Shown: positions 7,981 through 15,838 of the stretch, piece after piece
How the letters are laid out: every line of letters begins with the position of its first letter
Position numbering within the stretch: position 1 is the stretch's first letter
Assembly: GCF_018603885.1 (NCBI RefSeq)
Contig: NZ_JAHGAW010000009.1
Span: 62,001-126,000, forward strand
Source of the DNA: Sphingobium nicotianae
Lineage (GTDB): Bacteria; Pseudomonadota; Alphaproteobacteria; Sphingomonadales; Sphingomonadaceae
Length of the DNA stretch: 64,000 bases
Reading direction: 5' to 3'
Program-made: the position numbers and the translations under genes
Notes under the pieces: model-generated
What the model was told of the DNA's origin: nothing
The model's database searches: none
Seen by the model: the letters and a program-made list of their open reading frames with translations, nothing else

Positions 7981-8223
7981 TAGGGATGGTCCGAATGGGT
8001 GTTTGTGTATTGGCGAACGCGCCTGCGATGGCGGTTCCGGCAATAGCGAGGTGACGACCGACGACAGGGAGGCCCGCATTGACCGTCATGCCCGGGAATG
8101 CGGGAGTGCGGATTCACATTTGAAGTGCAACGCTATTCTGTCGAGAGCTGCATCTGCGCTTTCGCAGGGATGATGACGATGGGGCGGCGATCCAAACGGG
8201 CGTCAAAATCGATCGGTTCGCCC

Positions 8224-9612
8224 TCAGCACTCCACCACGTTCACCGCCAGCCCGCCCAGGCTGGTTTCCTTGTACTGCGATCGCATGTCCTCGCCGGTCT
8301 GGCGCATCGTCTCGATGACGGCGTCGAGGCTGACGACATGGCCGCCGTCGCCGCGCAGGGCGAGATAGGCCGCGTTGATCGCCTTGATCGCACCCATCGT
8401 GTTGCGCTCGATGCAGGGGATCTGGACGAGCCCGCCGACCGGATCGCAGGTGAGGCCGAGATTATGCTCCATGCCGATCTCGGCGGCATTCTCGATTTGG
8501 GCGTTGCTTCCGCCGAGCGCCGCCGCGAGTCCTGCCGCCGCCATCGAGCAGGCGACGCCGACCTCGCCCTGGCAGCCCATCTCGGCCGCCGAGATCGAGG
8601 CGCGCTTCTTGTAGAGCAGGCCGATCGCGGCGGCGGTGTAGAGGATCTGGCGCGATCCGGCGGGCGTCGCGCCGGGCACGAAGGTCTCGTAATAGCGCAT
8701 CACCGCCGGGATCACGCCCGCCGCACCATTGGTTGGTGCGGTGACCACGCGGCCGCCCGCCGCATTCTCCTCGTTCACCGCCAGCGCCCAGAGGCTGACC
8801 CATTCGAACACGTCCGACGGCGCGATGGCGCGTCCGGTGCCGGAGAGCGCCTCGCGGATCGAGCGCGCCCGCCGCCGTACACCGAGGCCCCCGGGCAGCT
8901 CGCCCTCATTGGCCAAGCCCCGGTCGATGCAGGCGAACATCGCCGCGCGCACCGCGTCCAGCTTGGCGTCGGTCTCGGCCGGATCGCGGAATGCGCTCTC
9001 GTTGGCGCGGACGATCTCGCCGATCGACAGGCCCGTGTCGCAGCCGATCTGCAGCAGGTCCGCACCCGATCCGAACGGGTGGGGCAGGCGGACGTTGCGC
9101 CGTGCGCCTGCTCCACCCGCCTCGACGATCGCGCCGCCGCCGATCGAGAAATAGCGCTGCTCCATGCGCGATCCGTCGGCGAACACCGCCTCGAACAGCA
9201 TGCCGTTGGGATGCTCGGGCAGGAAACTCGGGTCGAAGGCCAGGTCGCGCCCCTCGTCGAAGGGCAGGTCGCGCCCGCCGCCAAGGGCGATGCGCTGGTT
9301 GGCGCGAATGCCGGCGAGGATATGAGGCACCGCGTCCGGATCGACCGTCTCCGGCTCCCATCCGTTGAGGCCGAGCAGTACGGCGGTGTCGGTGGCGTGG
9401 CCGCGCCCGGTCAGCGCCAGCGATCCGTGCAGGGTGCAGCGCAGCCGCACCACCTCGCGCTCGTCCGCGACGCCGAGCATGGCGAAGCGATTGGCCGCGC
9501 GCATCGGCCCGACCGTGTGCGAGCTGGAGGGACCGATTCCGATCGTGAAGAGTTCCAGAATCGAGACGGGATCGGTGTCGTCGGCCAGACCCGGCCGACC
9601 ATTGCTTGTCAT
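8224..9612 (-). CDS. sdaA: L-serine ammonia-lyase, iron-sulfur type
   Basis: A 462-residue single-chain L-serine dehydratase that deaminates serine to pyruvate. The N-terminal domain carries [16 protein letters not shown]; the C-terminal domain has [16 protein letters not shown] and [19 protein letters not shown], whose cysteines are expected to bind the 4Fe-4S cluster. ATG 9612 gives [12 protein letters not shown] before the conserved core; 32 further in-frame residues upstream look spurious. It is divergent from the NUDIX-DUF47 gene. The 243 bases between glmS and its stop hold no gene; they contain a degenerate copy of the CCCGCG-type palindrome near 8085-8105. Confidence 0.92.
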   Translation of the reverse strand: MTSNGRPGLADDTDPVSILELFTIGIGPSSSHTVGPMRAANRFAMLGVADEREVVRLRCTLHGSLALTGRGHATDTAVLLGLNGWEPETVDPDAVPHILAGIRANQRIALGGGRDLPFDEGRDLAFDPSFLPEHPNGMLFEAVFADGSRMEQRYFSIGGGAIVEAGGAGARRNVRLPHPFGSGADLLQIGCDTGLSIGEIVRANESAFRDPAETDAKLDAVRAAMFACIDRGLANEGELPGGLGVRRRARSIREALSGTGRAIAPSDVFEWVSLWALAVNEENAAGGRVVTAPTNGAAGVIPAVMRYYETFVPGATPAGSRQILYTAAAIGLLYKKRASISAAEMGCQGEVGVACSMAAAGLAAALGGSNAQIENAAEIGMEHNLGLTCDPVGGLVQIPCIERNTMGAIKAINAAYLALRGDGGHVVSLDAVIETMRQTGEDMRSQYKETSLGGLAVNVVEC

Positions 9613-9726
9613 GCTTGCGTCCTTCCGGCGCTCTCGCCGCGCGGGCGCCTGTAAAGCTCCTAGATAGGCGGGATGCGGGCCGCTGTCCAAGTGTGGTCTG
9701 CCGTTCACGTGGATTGCCTGTTGATC

Positions 9727-9744
9727 GCGTCATAAAAGTGTAAC
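9727..9744 (+). promoter_or_regulatory. possible Pho box before the DUF47-PiT operon
   Basis: GCGTCATAAAAGTGTAAC matches 14 of 18 positions of the PhoB site consensus of two 7-base repeats (CTGTCAT and TGTMAY with an AT-rich spacer). It ends 19 bases before the start codon, probably over the transcription start, which would suit repression better than activation. In Sinorhizobium meliloti the equivalent orfA-pit operon is repressed by PhoB, which fits. This is a by-eye match only. Confidence 0.4.
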
Positions 9745-9763
9745 ATTGCGCCAGGACCGGACC

Positions 9764-10909
9764 ATGACCCCGAGGGATAAGCCGATCCGCCAGATTGCCG
9801 CCTTGCCTTACCGCACCGAGAGCGACGCGCGCGATGCGCCGATCCGGATCCTGCTGATCACGTCGCGCGAGAGCCGGCGCTGGGTGATTCCCAAGGGCAA
9901 TGCGCCGAGCGGGGCCATCCCGCATCGTGCCGCGGCGGACGAAGCGGAGGAGGAAGCGGGTGTGATCGGCGCGATCTGCCCCACGCCGCTCGGCTCCTAT
10001 CGCTACCGCAAGCGGCGCGGTAACGGCGCCTCGCTGATGGTCGATGTCGAGGTGTTTCCGCTCGCCGTCAGCCGTGAGTTGGCGGACTGGAAGGAGCGGG
10101 CCGAGCGCGAGCGGCGCTGGTTCAGCCTGTCCGAGGCAGCCGATGCGGTTGACGAGATGGATCTGCGCGATCTCATCCGCTCCTTCGCCTCGTCGGAGTT
10201 CAAGGCGGCGGCGGCGCGCGGCCGGATCATGGAAACGGTTGCCAGGAAATCGGGGATAAGCAGCATGTTCGGTTGGTTTCAGCGGCTTCTGCCCAAGCAG
10301 GGCAATTTCTTCGAGCTGTTCGAGGCGCATGTGCGGACCATCGTCGCGGGTGGCGCCGCGCTCAGCCGCCTGCTCCACGACGGCGAGAACCGCGCCGATC
10401 ATATCCGCGAGGTCATCGAGCGCGAGAATGATGCCGACGAGATCATCCGCCACGTGCTGAACGAGGTGCGCGTGACCTTCCTCACCCCGTTCGATCGCAG
10501 CGCGATCATCAGCCTGATCAGTTCGATGGACGATGCGATCGACGAGATGCAGGCGGCGGTGCGCGCGATCGATCTCTATGACGTCACCGAATTCGATCAG
10601 GACATGAAGGACATGGCCGCCTTGATCGTCGATGCGACGCGTGTTCTTTCCGAGGCGATTCCCTTGCTGCGCGACGTCGGCCGCAACGCCAAGCGCCTGC
10701 ACGAGCTCACCGAGCGGCTGGTGCGCATGGAAGGGCAGGCGGACAATATCCACGCGGCCGGCCTCAAGGCCGCCTTCCGCACGCATGGGCCGGCCGATCC
10801 GATGGGCTTCGTCGTCAAGCGCGAGATCTTCAATCATCTCGAGCGTATCACCGACGCGCTGGAAGACGTCGCGAACGAGATTGACGGCATCGTGATCGAT
10901 CAGGCGTGA
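9764..10909 (+). CDS. NUDIX hydrolase fused to a DUF47 (PhoU-like) domain
   Basis: One 381-residue open frame joins two proteins that are usually separate. Residues 1-150 are a NUDIX domain with WVIPKGNAPSG and the box end DEAEEEAGV (Asp in place of the usual Arg). Residues 168-381, from MFGWFQRLLPKQGNFFELFEAH, are a complete DUF47 protein, the helical PhoU-like partner of PiT transporters. An internal ATG at 10265 has GGGG about 10 bases upstream and may be used as a second start. A one-base deletion just before it would give NUDIX its own TAA stop, so the fusion may be recent. It precedes the phosphate transporter by 51 bases. Confidence 0.85.
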   Translation: MTPRDKPIRQIAALPYRTESDARDAPIRILLITSRESRRWVIPKGNAPSGAIPHRAAADEAEEEAGVIGAICPTPLGSYRYRKRRGNGASLMVDVEVFPLAVSRELADWKERAERERRWFSLSEAADAVDEMDLRDLIRSFASSEFKAAAARGRIMETVARKSGISSMFGWFQRLLPKQGNFFELFEAHVRTIVAGGAALSRLLHDGENRADHIREVIERENDADEIIRHVLNEVRVTFLTPFDRSAIISLISSMDDAIDEMQAAVRAIDLYDVTEFDQDMKDMAALIVDATRVLSEAIPLLRDVGRNAKRLHELTERLVRMEGQADNIHAAGLKAAFRTHGPADPMGFVVKREIFNHLERITDALEDVANEIDGIVIDQA

Positions 10910-10960
10910 GTTTGACCTCTCCCATTAAAATGCCGTTTTCTCGTCGCGCGGAGAGCAGCC

Positions 10961-11974
10961 ATGCATGAGCTCGCCCTCCCGCTGCTGATCGGCCTCATCG
11001 CCGTCGCGCTCGCCTTCGATTTCCTGAACGGCCTGCACGATGCCGCCAATTCCATCGCGACCGTCGTCGCCACGCGCCTGCTCGGCCCGGTCGCGGCGGT
11101 CGGCTTCGCGGCCTTCTTCAATTTCGCGGCCTATTTCCTCACGCTCGCCATCCCCAGCCTGCATAAGGTCGCCGAGACGGTCGGCGCCGGCCTCATCCAC
11201 AAGGAGCTGGTGACGCCCGCCGTCATCTTCGGCGCGCTGGTCGGCGCGATGTTCTGGAATGTCGTGACCTGGCTCAAGGGCATCCCGTCGTCCTCCAGCC
11301 ACGCGCTGGTCGGCGGCCTGATCGGCTCGGGCGTTGCCCATGCCGGCATGACCGGCATCGAGTGGGGTGGTCTCAACAAGACGCTGATCGCCATCGTCCT
11401 CTCGCCCACGCTCGGCATGATGCTCTCCATGCTGATCATGCTGGGCACGAGCTGGGCGTTTCGCGGCGCCGGCGCGCGCGGGGCGGACAGCAGCTTCCGC
11501 GCGCTCCATCTCCTGTCCTCGGCGGCTTACTCACTCAGCCACGGCCTCAACGACGCGCAGAAGACGATGGGGATCATCACCGTGCTGCTTTATTCGACCG
11601 GCTATCTCTCCGGAGACTTCCATGTGCCGCACTGGGTGGCGATCGCCTGCTACATCGCCATCGCGCTCGGCACGATGACCGGCGGCTGGAAGATCATCGA
11701 GACGATGGGATCGCGCATCACCAAGCTCTCGCAGCATCAGGGCTTCAGCGCCTCGGCGGGCGGATCGGTGATCCTGTTCGGCGCCTCGCTGCTCGGTATT
11801 CCCGTCTCGACCACCCATACCATCACCGGCTGCGTGATCGGCTCGGGCGTCGCTCGCCGGGCCTCGGCGGTGCGTTGGGGGGTGGCGCAGAGCGTGGTCG
11901 TCGCCTGGGTGATCACCATCCCGGCCTCGGCGGCGGTCGGCGCCTTGTTCTACATGCTGACGCGGCTTTTCTGA
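10961..11974 (+). CDS. pit: PiT family inorganic phosphate transporter
   Basis: A 337-residue membrane protein with about ten hydrophobic segments and the duplicated PiT signature GxxNDxAN, seen as FLNGLHDAANSIATVVATR (about 24-42) and SHGLNDAQKTMGI (about 190-202; degenerate second copy). It symports metal-phosphate with protons across the inner membrane. GGAGAG lies 7 bases before the ATG. The upstream DUF47 domain is the usual partner of PiT transporters, so the two form a phosphate-uptake unit. Confidence 0.92.
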   Translation: MHELALPLLIGLIAVALAFDFLNGLHDAANSIATVVATRLLGPVAAVGFAAFFNFAAYFLTLAIPSLHKVAETVGAGLIHKELVTPAVIFGALVGAMFWNVVTWLKGIPSSSSHALVGGLIGSGVAHAGMTGIEWGGLNKTLIAIVLSPTLGMMLSMLIMLGTSWAFRGAGARGADSSFRALHLLSSAAYSLSHGLNDAQKTMGIITVLLYSTGYLSGDFHVPHWVAIACYIAIALGTMTGGWKIIETMGSRITKLSQHQGFSASAGGSVILFGASLLGIPVSTTHTITGCVIGSGVARRASAVRWGVAQSVVVAWVITIPASAAVGALFYMLTRLF

Positions 11975-12042
11975 GCAATTGTTTCTTTCCCGTTCAGGAA
12001 ATGAGGCGCACCACTGGCATTCCCCGAAACAGGAGGATGTCC

Positions 12043-12216
12043 ATGCGCAAATTGCTGTCCGCTTTCGCTCTGCTGTCCCTGTGCGCCGCCGCGCCGACGC
12101 TCGCTGCTCCCTGCAAGGATGCGAAAGGCAAGTTCACCAAATGCGTCAAGCCCGCGCCCGTGAAGAAGGGGCCGTGCAAGGACGCCAAGGGCAAGTTCAT
12201 CAAATGCCCGAAATGA
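12043..12216 (+). CDS. small secreted protein with two PCKDAKGKF-KC repeats
   Basis: A 57-residue protein: a signal peptide (MRKLLSAFALLSLCAAAPTLA) and a mature part with two near-identical 12-residue repeats, PCKDAKGKFTKC and PCKDAKGKFIKC, joined by a VKPAPVKKG linker. Each repeat has a Cys pair, suggesting a disulfide or metal site in the periplasm. AGGAGG (12031-12036) is 6 bases before ATG 12043; the ATG at 12037 abuts the AGGAGG and is less likely. Function is unknown. It sits 68 bases after the phosphate transporter. Confidence 0.75.
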   Translation: MRKLLSAFALLSLCAAAPTLAAPCKDAKGKFTKCVKPAPVKKGPCKDAKGKFIKCPK

Positions 12217-12272
12217 GCTGACCGCGATGCGAGCCATGGCACCACCGTGGTTCGCTCGGGGTTTCCGGCACG

Positions 12273-13211
12273 TCAGAAGCCGATCAGCAGCCGCCCTCTC
12301 GTGCCGCCGGCCTCCAGTCGCCGATGTGCTTCGGGTGCCTGCTCCGGCGGATAGACCTGCGCCACGCGCAGCGTGAGGGTGCCGTCCTCGACCTGCCGGA
12401 CGAGCTGCTCCAGCTTCTCCCATTCCTCGGCATAGGCGCGCACCAGCGTCGCGGTGAAGGCGATGTCCCGCTGCGGCTCGCCCAGGAAGCCGCGCACGGA
12501 GGTGAAGGTGCCGCCGTCCCGCACCGCCGGGATTGCCCTGGCGTTCAGCACCGCGCCGTCTGCCAGCCCGTCCACGCCATCGGGGAAATGCGCGCGGAAG
12601 CGCGCCGCGACATCGTCGCCCCGCCGCACCACGATGTCGGCGCCGAGCGACCTGACCAGCGCCTCGTCCGCCTCGGACGCATCGGCGATCACCGTCAGCC
12701 CCTCGGCCTTGGCGAGCTGGATGACATAGCCGCCATAGGCGCCGGCCGCGCCGGTCACCGCCAGCACCTGGCCCGGCGACAGCGCCAGCAGGTCGAGCGA
12801 GCGGCGCGCGGTCAGCCCGTTCATCGGCAGCGTCGCCGCTTCGGCATGGCTCTTGCCCGCCGGCGCGCGCACGACCGAGCGGGCATCGAGCACGATCTGC
12901 TCGCGATAGCCGCCATGGCTGCCCTTGGGCACCACGATGGCGAGCACGGCGTCGCCGAGCGCCAGCCGCCCGGGCACGTCGCTGCCCACCTCGTCGATGA
13001 TCCCGGCCACTTCCATGCCCGGCACATAAGGCGGCGGATCGGCCTTATGCATTTCGGCGCGGGTGCCGTTGCGCGTGCCGACATCGGTCGGGTTGACCGT
13101 CGCCGCGTGGACGCGGATCCGCACCTGACCGGGGCCGGCATGCACCTCGGGCAGACCAGTGACCTCGAGCACCTCGGGGCCGCCATGCGTGAAGAGTCCG
13201 ACTGCGCGCAT
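12273..13211 (-). CDS. NADPH:quinone reductase-like MDR oxidoreductase
   Basis: A 312-residue medium-chain dehydrogenase/reductase of the zinc-free quinone-reductase class. The N-terminal GroES-like domain begins [17 protein letters not shown] and includes [15 protein letters not shown]; the Rossmann motif is [15 protein letters not shown] at about 145-159. The catalytic zinc Cys of alcohol dehydrogenases is absent. It probably reduces quinones or enones with NADPH. ATG 13211 gives the family start; the 60 in-frame residues before it are not conserved in character. It runs divergently from the hydrolase gene downstream; the 266-base gap shows no clear promoter. Confidence 0.85.
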   Translation of the reverse strand: MRAVGLFTHGGPEVLEVTGLPEVHAGPGQVRIRVHAATVNPTDVGTRNGTRAEMHKADPPPYVPGMEVAGIIDEVGSDVPGRLALGDAVLAIVVPKGSHGGYREQIVLDARSVVRAPAGKSHAEAATLPMNGLTARRSLDLLALSPGQVLAVTGAAGAYGGYVIQLAKAEGLTVIADASEADEALVRSLGADIVVRRGDDVAARFRAHFPDGVDGLADGAVLNARAIPAVRDGGTFTSVRGFLGEPQRDIAFTATLVRAYAEEWEKLEQLVRQVEDGTLTLRVAQVYPPEQAPEAHRRLEAGGTRGRLLIGF

Positions 13212-13477
13212 CCGTTCATCCTTGTCCTGGAATCGGTCCGGTCTGCCGCCGGTCGCGATTCTTATGAGCAGCATTGGCCCGAGGGGCAACCGGGACCTGA
13301 CGAGTCGCCGCCATGGCTGCGACATGCGGGCTTGCCGCCCCGAAAATTCTGCACAAGTCGTGCAGCTAGAACGCCATATCGAACTTGTCAATTGAAGCAG
13401 TAGAGATTATGTCTGTCATGGAGATCGGAACGTATGCCGAGCCGACTGGTCCCATCCCTTCAGCACGGAGACTGACC

Positions 13478-14116
13478 ATGACCGACATGCTCGGAAGCCC
13501 GACGCAACGCCCGCTCATCCTGACCGTGCCGGGCCTGTGCAACAGCGGCCCCACCCACTGGCAGAGCATCTGGGAGCGCGATCTGGAGGGTTGCGCCCGC
13601 GCCGATCTCGAAAGCTGGGACGCGCCGCGTCGCAACGCCTGGGTCAACAAACTCAATCTCGCCATTCGCGATGCCGGCCGCCCCGTGATCCTGGTCGCCC
13701 ACAGCCTCGGTTGCCACGCCGTCGCCTGGTGGGCGGCGATGGAGCAGCCCGCCTTTGGCGATCCGGTGCTCGGCGCCCTGCTCGTGGCGCCGCCGGAAGT
13801 CGACGTGGCGCCGATGGATGCTCGCCTCAAGCCGTTCGGGCCGACGCCCAAGGCGCCGCTGCCTTTCCCGTCGATCGTCGTCGCCAGCCATGACGATCCC
13901 TATATCCAGTTCCATCGCGCCCGCCGCCTCGCGCAATTCTGGGGCAGCCGTTTCGCCGATGCCGGCTCGGTCGGCCATATCAATGCGCAGTCGAACCTCG
14001 GCGCCTGGCATTTCGGCCAGTTCCTGCTGAGGAAGCTCGGCCGCTGGGGCAAGGCGCTGGCCGAAGGTGCGCCCATCGGCCCGCCGCCGCGCCCGCATAT
14101 CGAGCTGTCGGTTTGA
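13478..14116 (+). CDS. RBBP9/YdeN-family serine hydrolase
   Basis: A 212-residue alpha/beta hydrolase. LTVPGLCNSGPTHWQSIWE near residues 14-32 is the family N-terminal motif. The nucleophile is the Ser in VAHSLGCHAVAWW, and the catalytic Asp and His are likely those in ASHDDPYIQF and SVGHINAQS. Members are small cytoplasmic esterases of unclear substrate. ATG 13478 is preceded by GGAG at a 7-base spacing; 31 residues of further open frame upstream are not family-like. It stands alone on the plus strand. Confidence 0.85.
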   Translation: MTDMLGSPTQRPLILTVPGLCNSGPTHWQSIWERDLEGCARADLESWDAPRRNAWVNKLNLAIRDAGRPVILVAHSLGCHAVAWWAAMEQPAFGDPVLGALLVAPPEVDVAPMDARLKPFGPTPKAPLPFPSIVVASHDDPYIQFHRARRLAQFWGSRFADAGSVGHINAQSNLGAWHFGQFLLRKLGRWGKALAEGAPIGPPPRPHIELSV

Positions 14117-14131
14117 ACGGCTTCCAGCGCC

Positions 14132-14263
14132 CCGTTCGTCCTGAGTAGCCATTGAGTAGCTGCGCAGCAGCGCATCGAAATGGCGTATCGAAGGACGGGA
14201 ATGTCGCGCTGACCCTTCGATACGGGTCTTCGACTTCGCTCAGCCCCTACTCAGGGCGAACGG
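14132..14263. repeat. intergenic inverted-repeat element
   Basis: A 132-base element with 17-base arms, CCGTTCGTCCTGAGTAG at 14132-14148 and CTACTCAGGGCGAACGG at 14247-14263 (one mismatch). Nested inside are GTATCGAAGG and CCTTCGATAC, also inverted. It can fold as one long cruciform. It lies between convergent genes and may act in transcription termination as well as being a mobile, non-autonomous repeat. Confidence 0.75.
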
Positions 14264-14291
14264 AGGGAAGGGAATTGGGTCGGGGAAGAGC

Positions 14292-15035
14292 CTAAAGTTC
14301 CACGCACCCGCCATCGACATACAGATCGATGCCGGTGATGAAGCTCGCATCGTCGGACGCCAGGAAAAGCACCGGCTTGGCGATCTCCTCCGGCGTGCCC
14401 ATGCGCTTCATCGGCACCGCCTGCGTCATCAGGCTGCGCAGCCCGGCCACGCCCTCGGGCGGCAATCCGCTGCGGTTGATGATCGGCGTCTCGGTGGGGC
14501 CGGGGCTGACCATGTTGACGCGGATGCCCTGCTCGACGAGCTCGACCGCCAGCGTCCGCGCCACCGCGCGCAGGCCGGCCTTGGAGGCGGCATAGATCAC
14601 ATTGCCCGGCACGGCGGCGACCGAGCCGATCGATCCGGTGAGGACGATCGATCCGCCTTTGCCCATCAGCGGCAGGGCCCGTTGCACGGCGAAGAAGCAG
14701 CCGCGCAGATTGACGTTGTGGATCTCGTCCCACTGCTGCGGCGTCACCTCCGGCACCGGAACGAACGCGCCGATCCCGGCATTGACGAACAGCACGTCGA
14801 TCCGCCCATGCGCCGCCCTGATCGCGTCGAGGGCGGGGGTGGCGCTGTCGATGTCGGCAATGTCGGCGCGGAAGCCGCGCGCGCCCGGGATCGCGGCGAC
14901 CGTCTCGTCGATGGTCTTCTGGTCGCGCCCGGTCAGGAACACATGCGCGCCCTCGGCGGCGAAGGCCTCCGCCGACGCGCGGCCGATCCCGCTGTTCCCG
15001 CCCATCACGAGCACCACCTTGTCCCTGAACCGCAT
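14292..15035 (-). CDS. SDR family oxidoreductase
   Basis: A 247-residue classical short-chain dehydrogenase. The cofactor motif GGNSGIGRA is at 12-20, the NAG motif in FVNAGIGAF, the catalytic Ser in LTGSIGS and Tyr-x-x-x-Lys in YAASKAG. The C-terminal end GIDLYVDGGCVEL is typical of the fabG-like group. It oxidises or reduces a hydroxy/keto group with NAD(P). The substrate cannot be told from sequence, and the adjacent genes (a mini AAA ATPase and a hydrolase) do not indicate a pathway. Confidence 0.88.
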   Translation of the reverse strand: MRFRDKVVLVMGGNSGIGRASAEAFAAEGAHVFLTGRDQKTIDETVAAIPGARGFRADIADIDSATPALDAIRAAHGRIDVLFVNAGIGAFVPVPEVTPQQWDEIHNVNLRGCFFAVQRALPLMGKGGSIVLTGSIGSVAAVPGNVIYAASKAGLRAVARTLAVELVEQGIRVNMVSPGPTETPIINRSGLPPEGVAGLRSLMTQAVPMKRMGTPEEIAKPVLFLASDDASFITGIDLYVDGGCVEL

Positions 15036-15113
15036 CCCTCTCTCCCTCGATGACTTTGTCTGGTCCTTAGAGGGGTAGCAGAAAAACGGAAGTCGCTTGT
15101 TTCGGTGGTCGCA

Positions 15114-15674
15114 TCAGGAGGACGGAAAATCGATGTTATGGCGCAAGCGACGCAGAAACGCGGGGTCGAGATTGGCGCGGGCGTTGGCCGCGAGAATGAC
15201 GACGCCCTGATAAGCTTCGAGGCGCTGGAGCAGATAGCTCACCTCTATATTGGCATAGCGGTCATGCGCGTCGCGCACCTCGCTCCGCTTTCCGAACAGC
15301 GCATCGGCCTCGTCCAACAACAGGATGGCGGACTGCGCTTGCGTCGCATCGAAGAGCCGGTCGAGCGCTTTCTCCGTTTCGCCGATATATTTGGAGGCGA
15401 TGCTTGCGAGATCGATCCGGTAGACCGGTCGCCCGAGCCTCCGCGCGATGCTCTGCGCCGCCAGCGTCCTGCCTGTGCCGGATGCGCCAGCCAACAACGT
15501 CAGCCCCGGCTTGTCGTCGATCGCCTGCAACTGGGTGGGCCGGGACGCGCGAAGCCTGCCCCTGGCCGCCGCGCCCGCATCCACCAGCCACGCGCCGAAC
15601 ACGGGATCGGACGTCACGCCATGATCGAGCGTCACGGGTTCGAACTTGTCTCGGGCCACGGGCGGCTTGCTCAT
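15114..15674 (-). CDS. small stand-alone AAA ATPase (truncated module)
   Basis: A 186-residue protein made almost entirely of an AAA core: Walker A GASGTGRT at about 63-70, KYIGETEKALDRLF pore-loop region, Walker B ILLLDEADALFGKRSE, sensor 1 ILAANARANLDP and FLRRLRHNIDF, where the arginine finger lies. It stops there, without the helical lid that normally follows. It is similar to the ATPase domain found in FtsH/Pvc-type AAA proteins. Either it is a truncated gene or a minimal variant. No contractile-injection or other partner genes are nearby. Function is unknown. Confidence 0.75.
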   Translation of the reverse strand: MSKPPVARDKFEPVTLDHGVTSDPVFGAWLVDAGAAARGRLRASRPTQLQAIDDKPGLTLLAGASGTGRTLAAQSIARRLGRPVYRIDLASIASKYIGETEKALDRLFDATQAQSAILLLDEADALFGKRSEVRDAHDRYANIEVSYLLQRLEAYQGVVILAANARANLDPAFLRRLRHNIDFPSS

Positions 15675-15838
15675 CGGATCATCCTCTCACCCAGGCCGCT
15701 CAATCATCCCACGAAAGCCGGAGTGCGTCACGCATCTTATGCGGGACGTTTCGGAAATCTCCCTGCCCGATACGCGCGAAGTCGCAGAGAGTTCGCTCCC
15801 GCATTGCGCCCCGCCGCAAAGCCATGCAGTCTGTCGCC

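Noticed and set aside
8085-8105. Degenerate copy of the REP-like palindrome after glmS
   Set aside because: GTCATGCCCGGGAATGCGGGA resembles the repeat core but the stem is broken, so it is not listed as a separate feature.
8906-10837. 643-residue open frame on the minus strand spanning sdaA's start and the NUDIX-DUF47 gene
   Set aside because: It covers the start of sdaA out of frame and the NUDIX-DUF47 gene in antisense; no motif.
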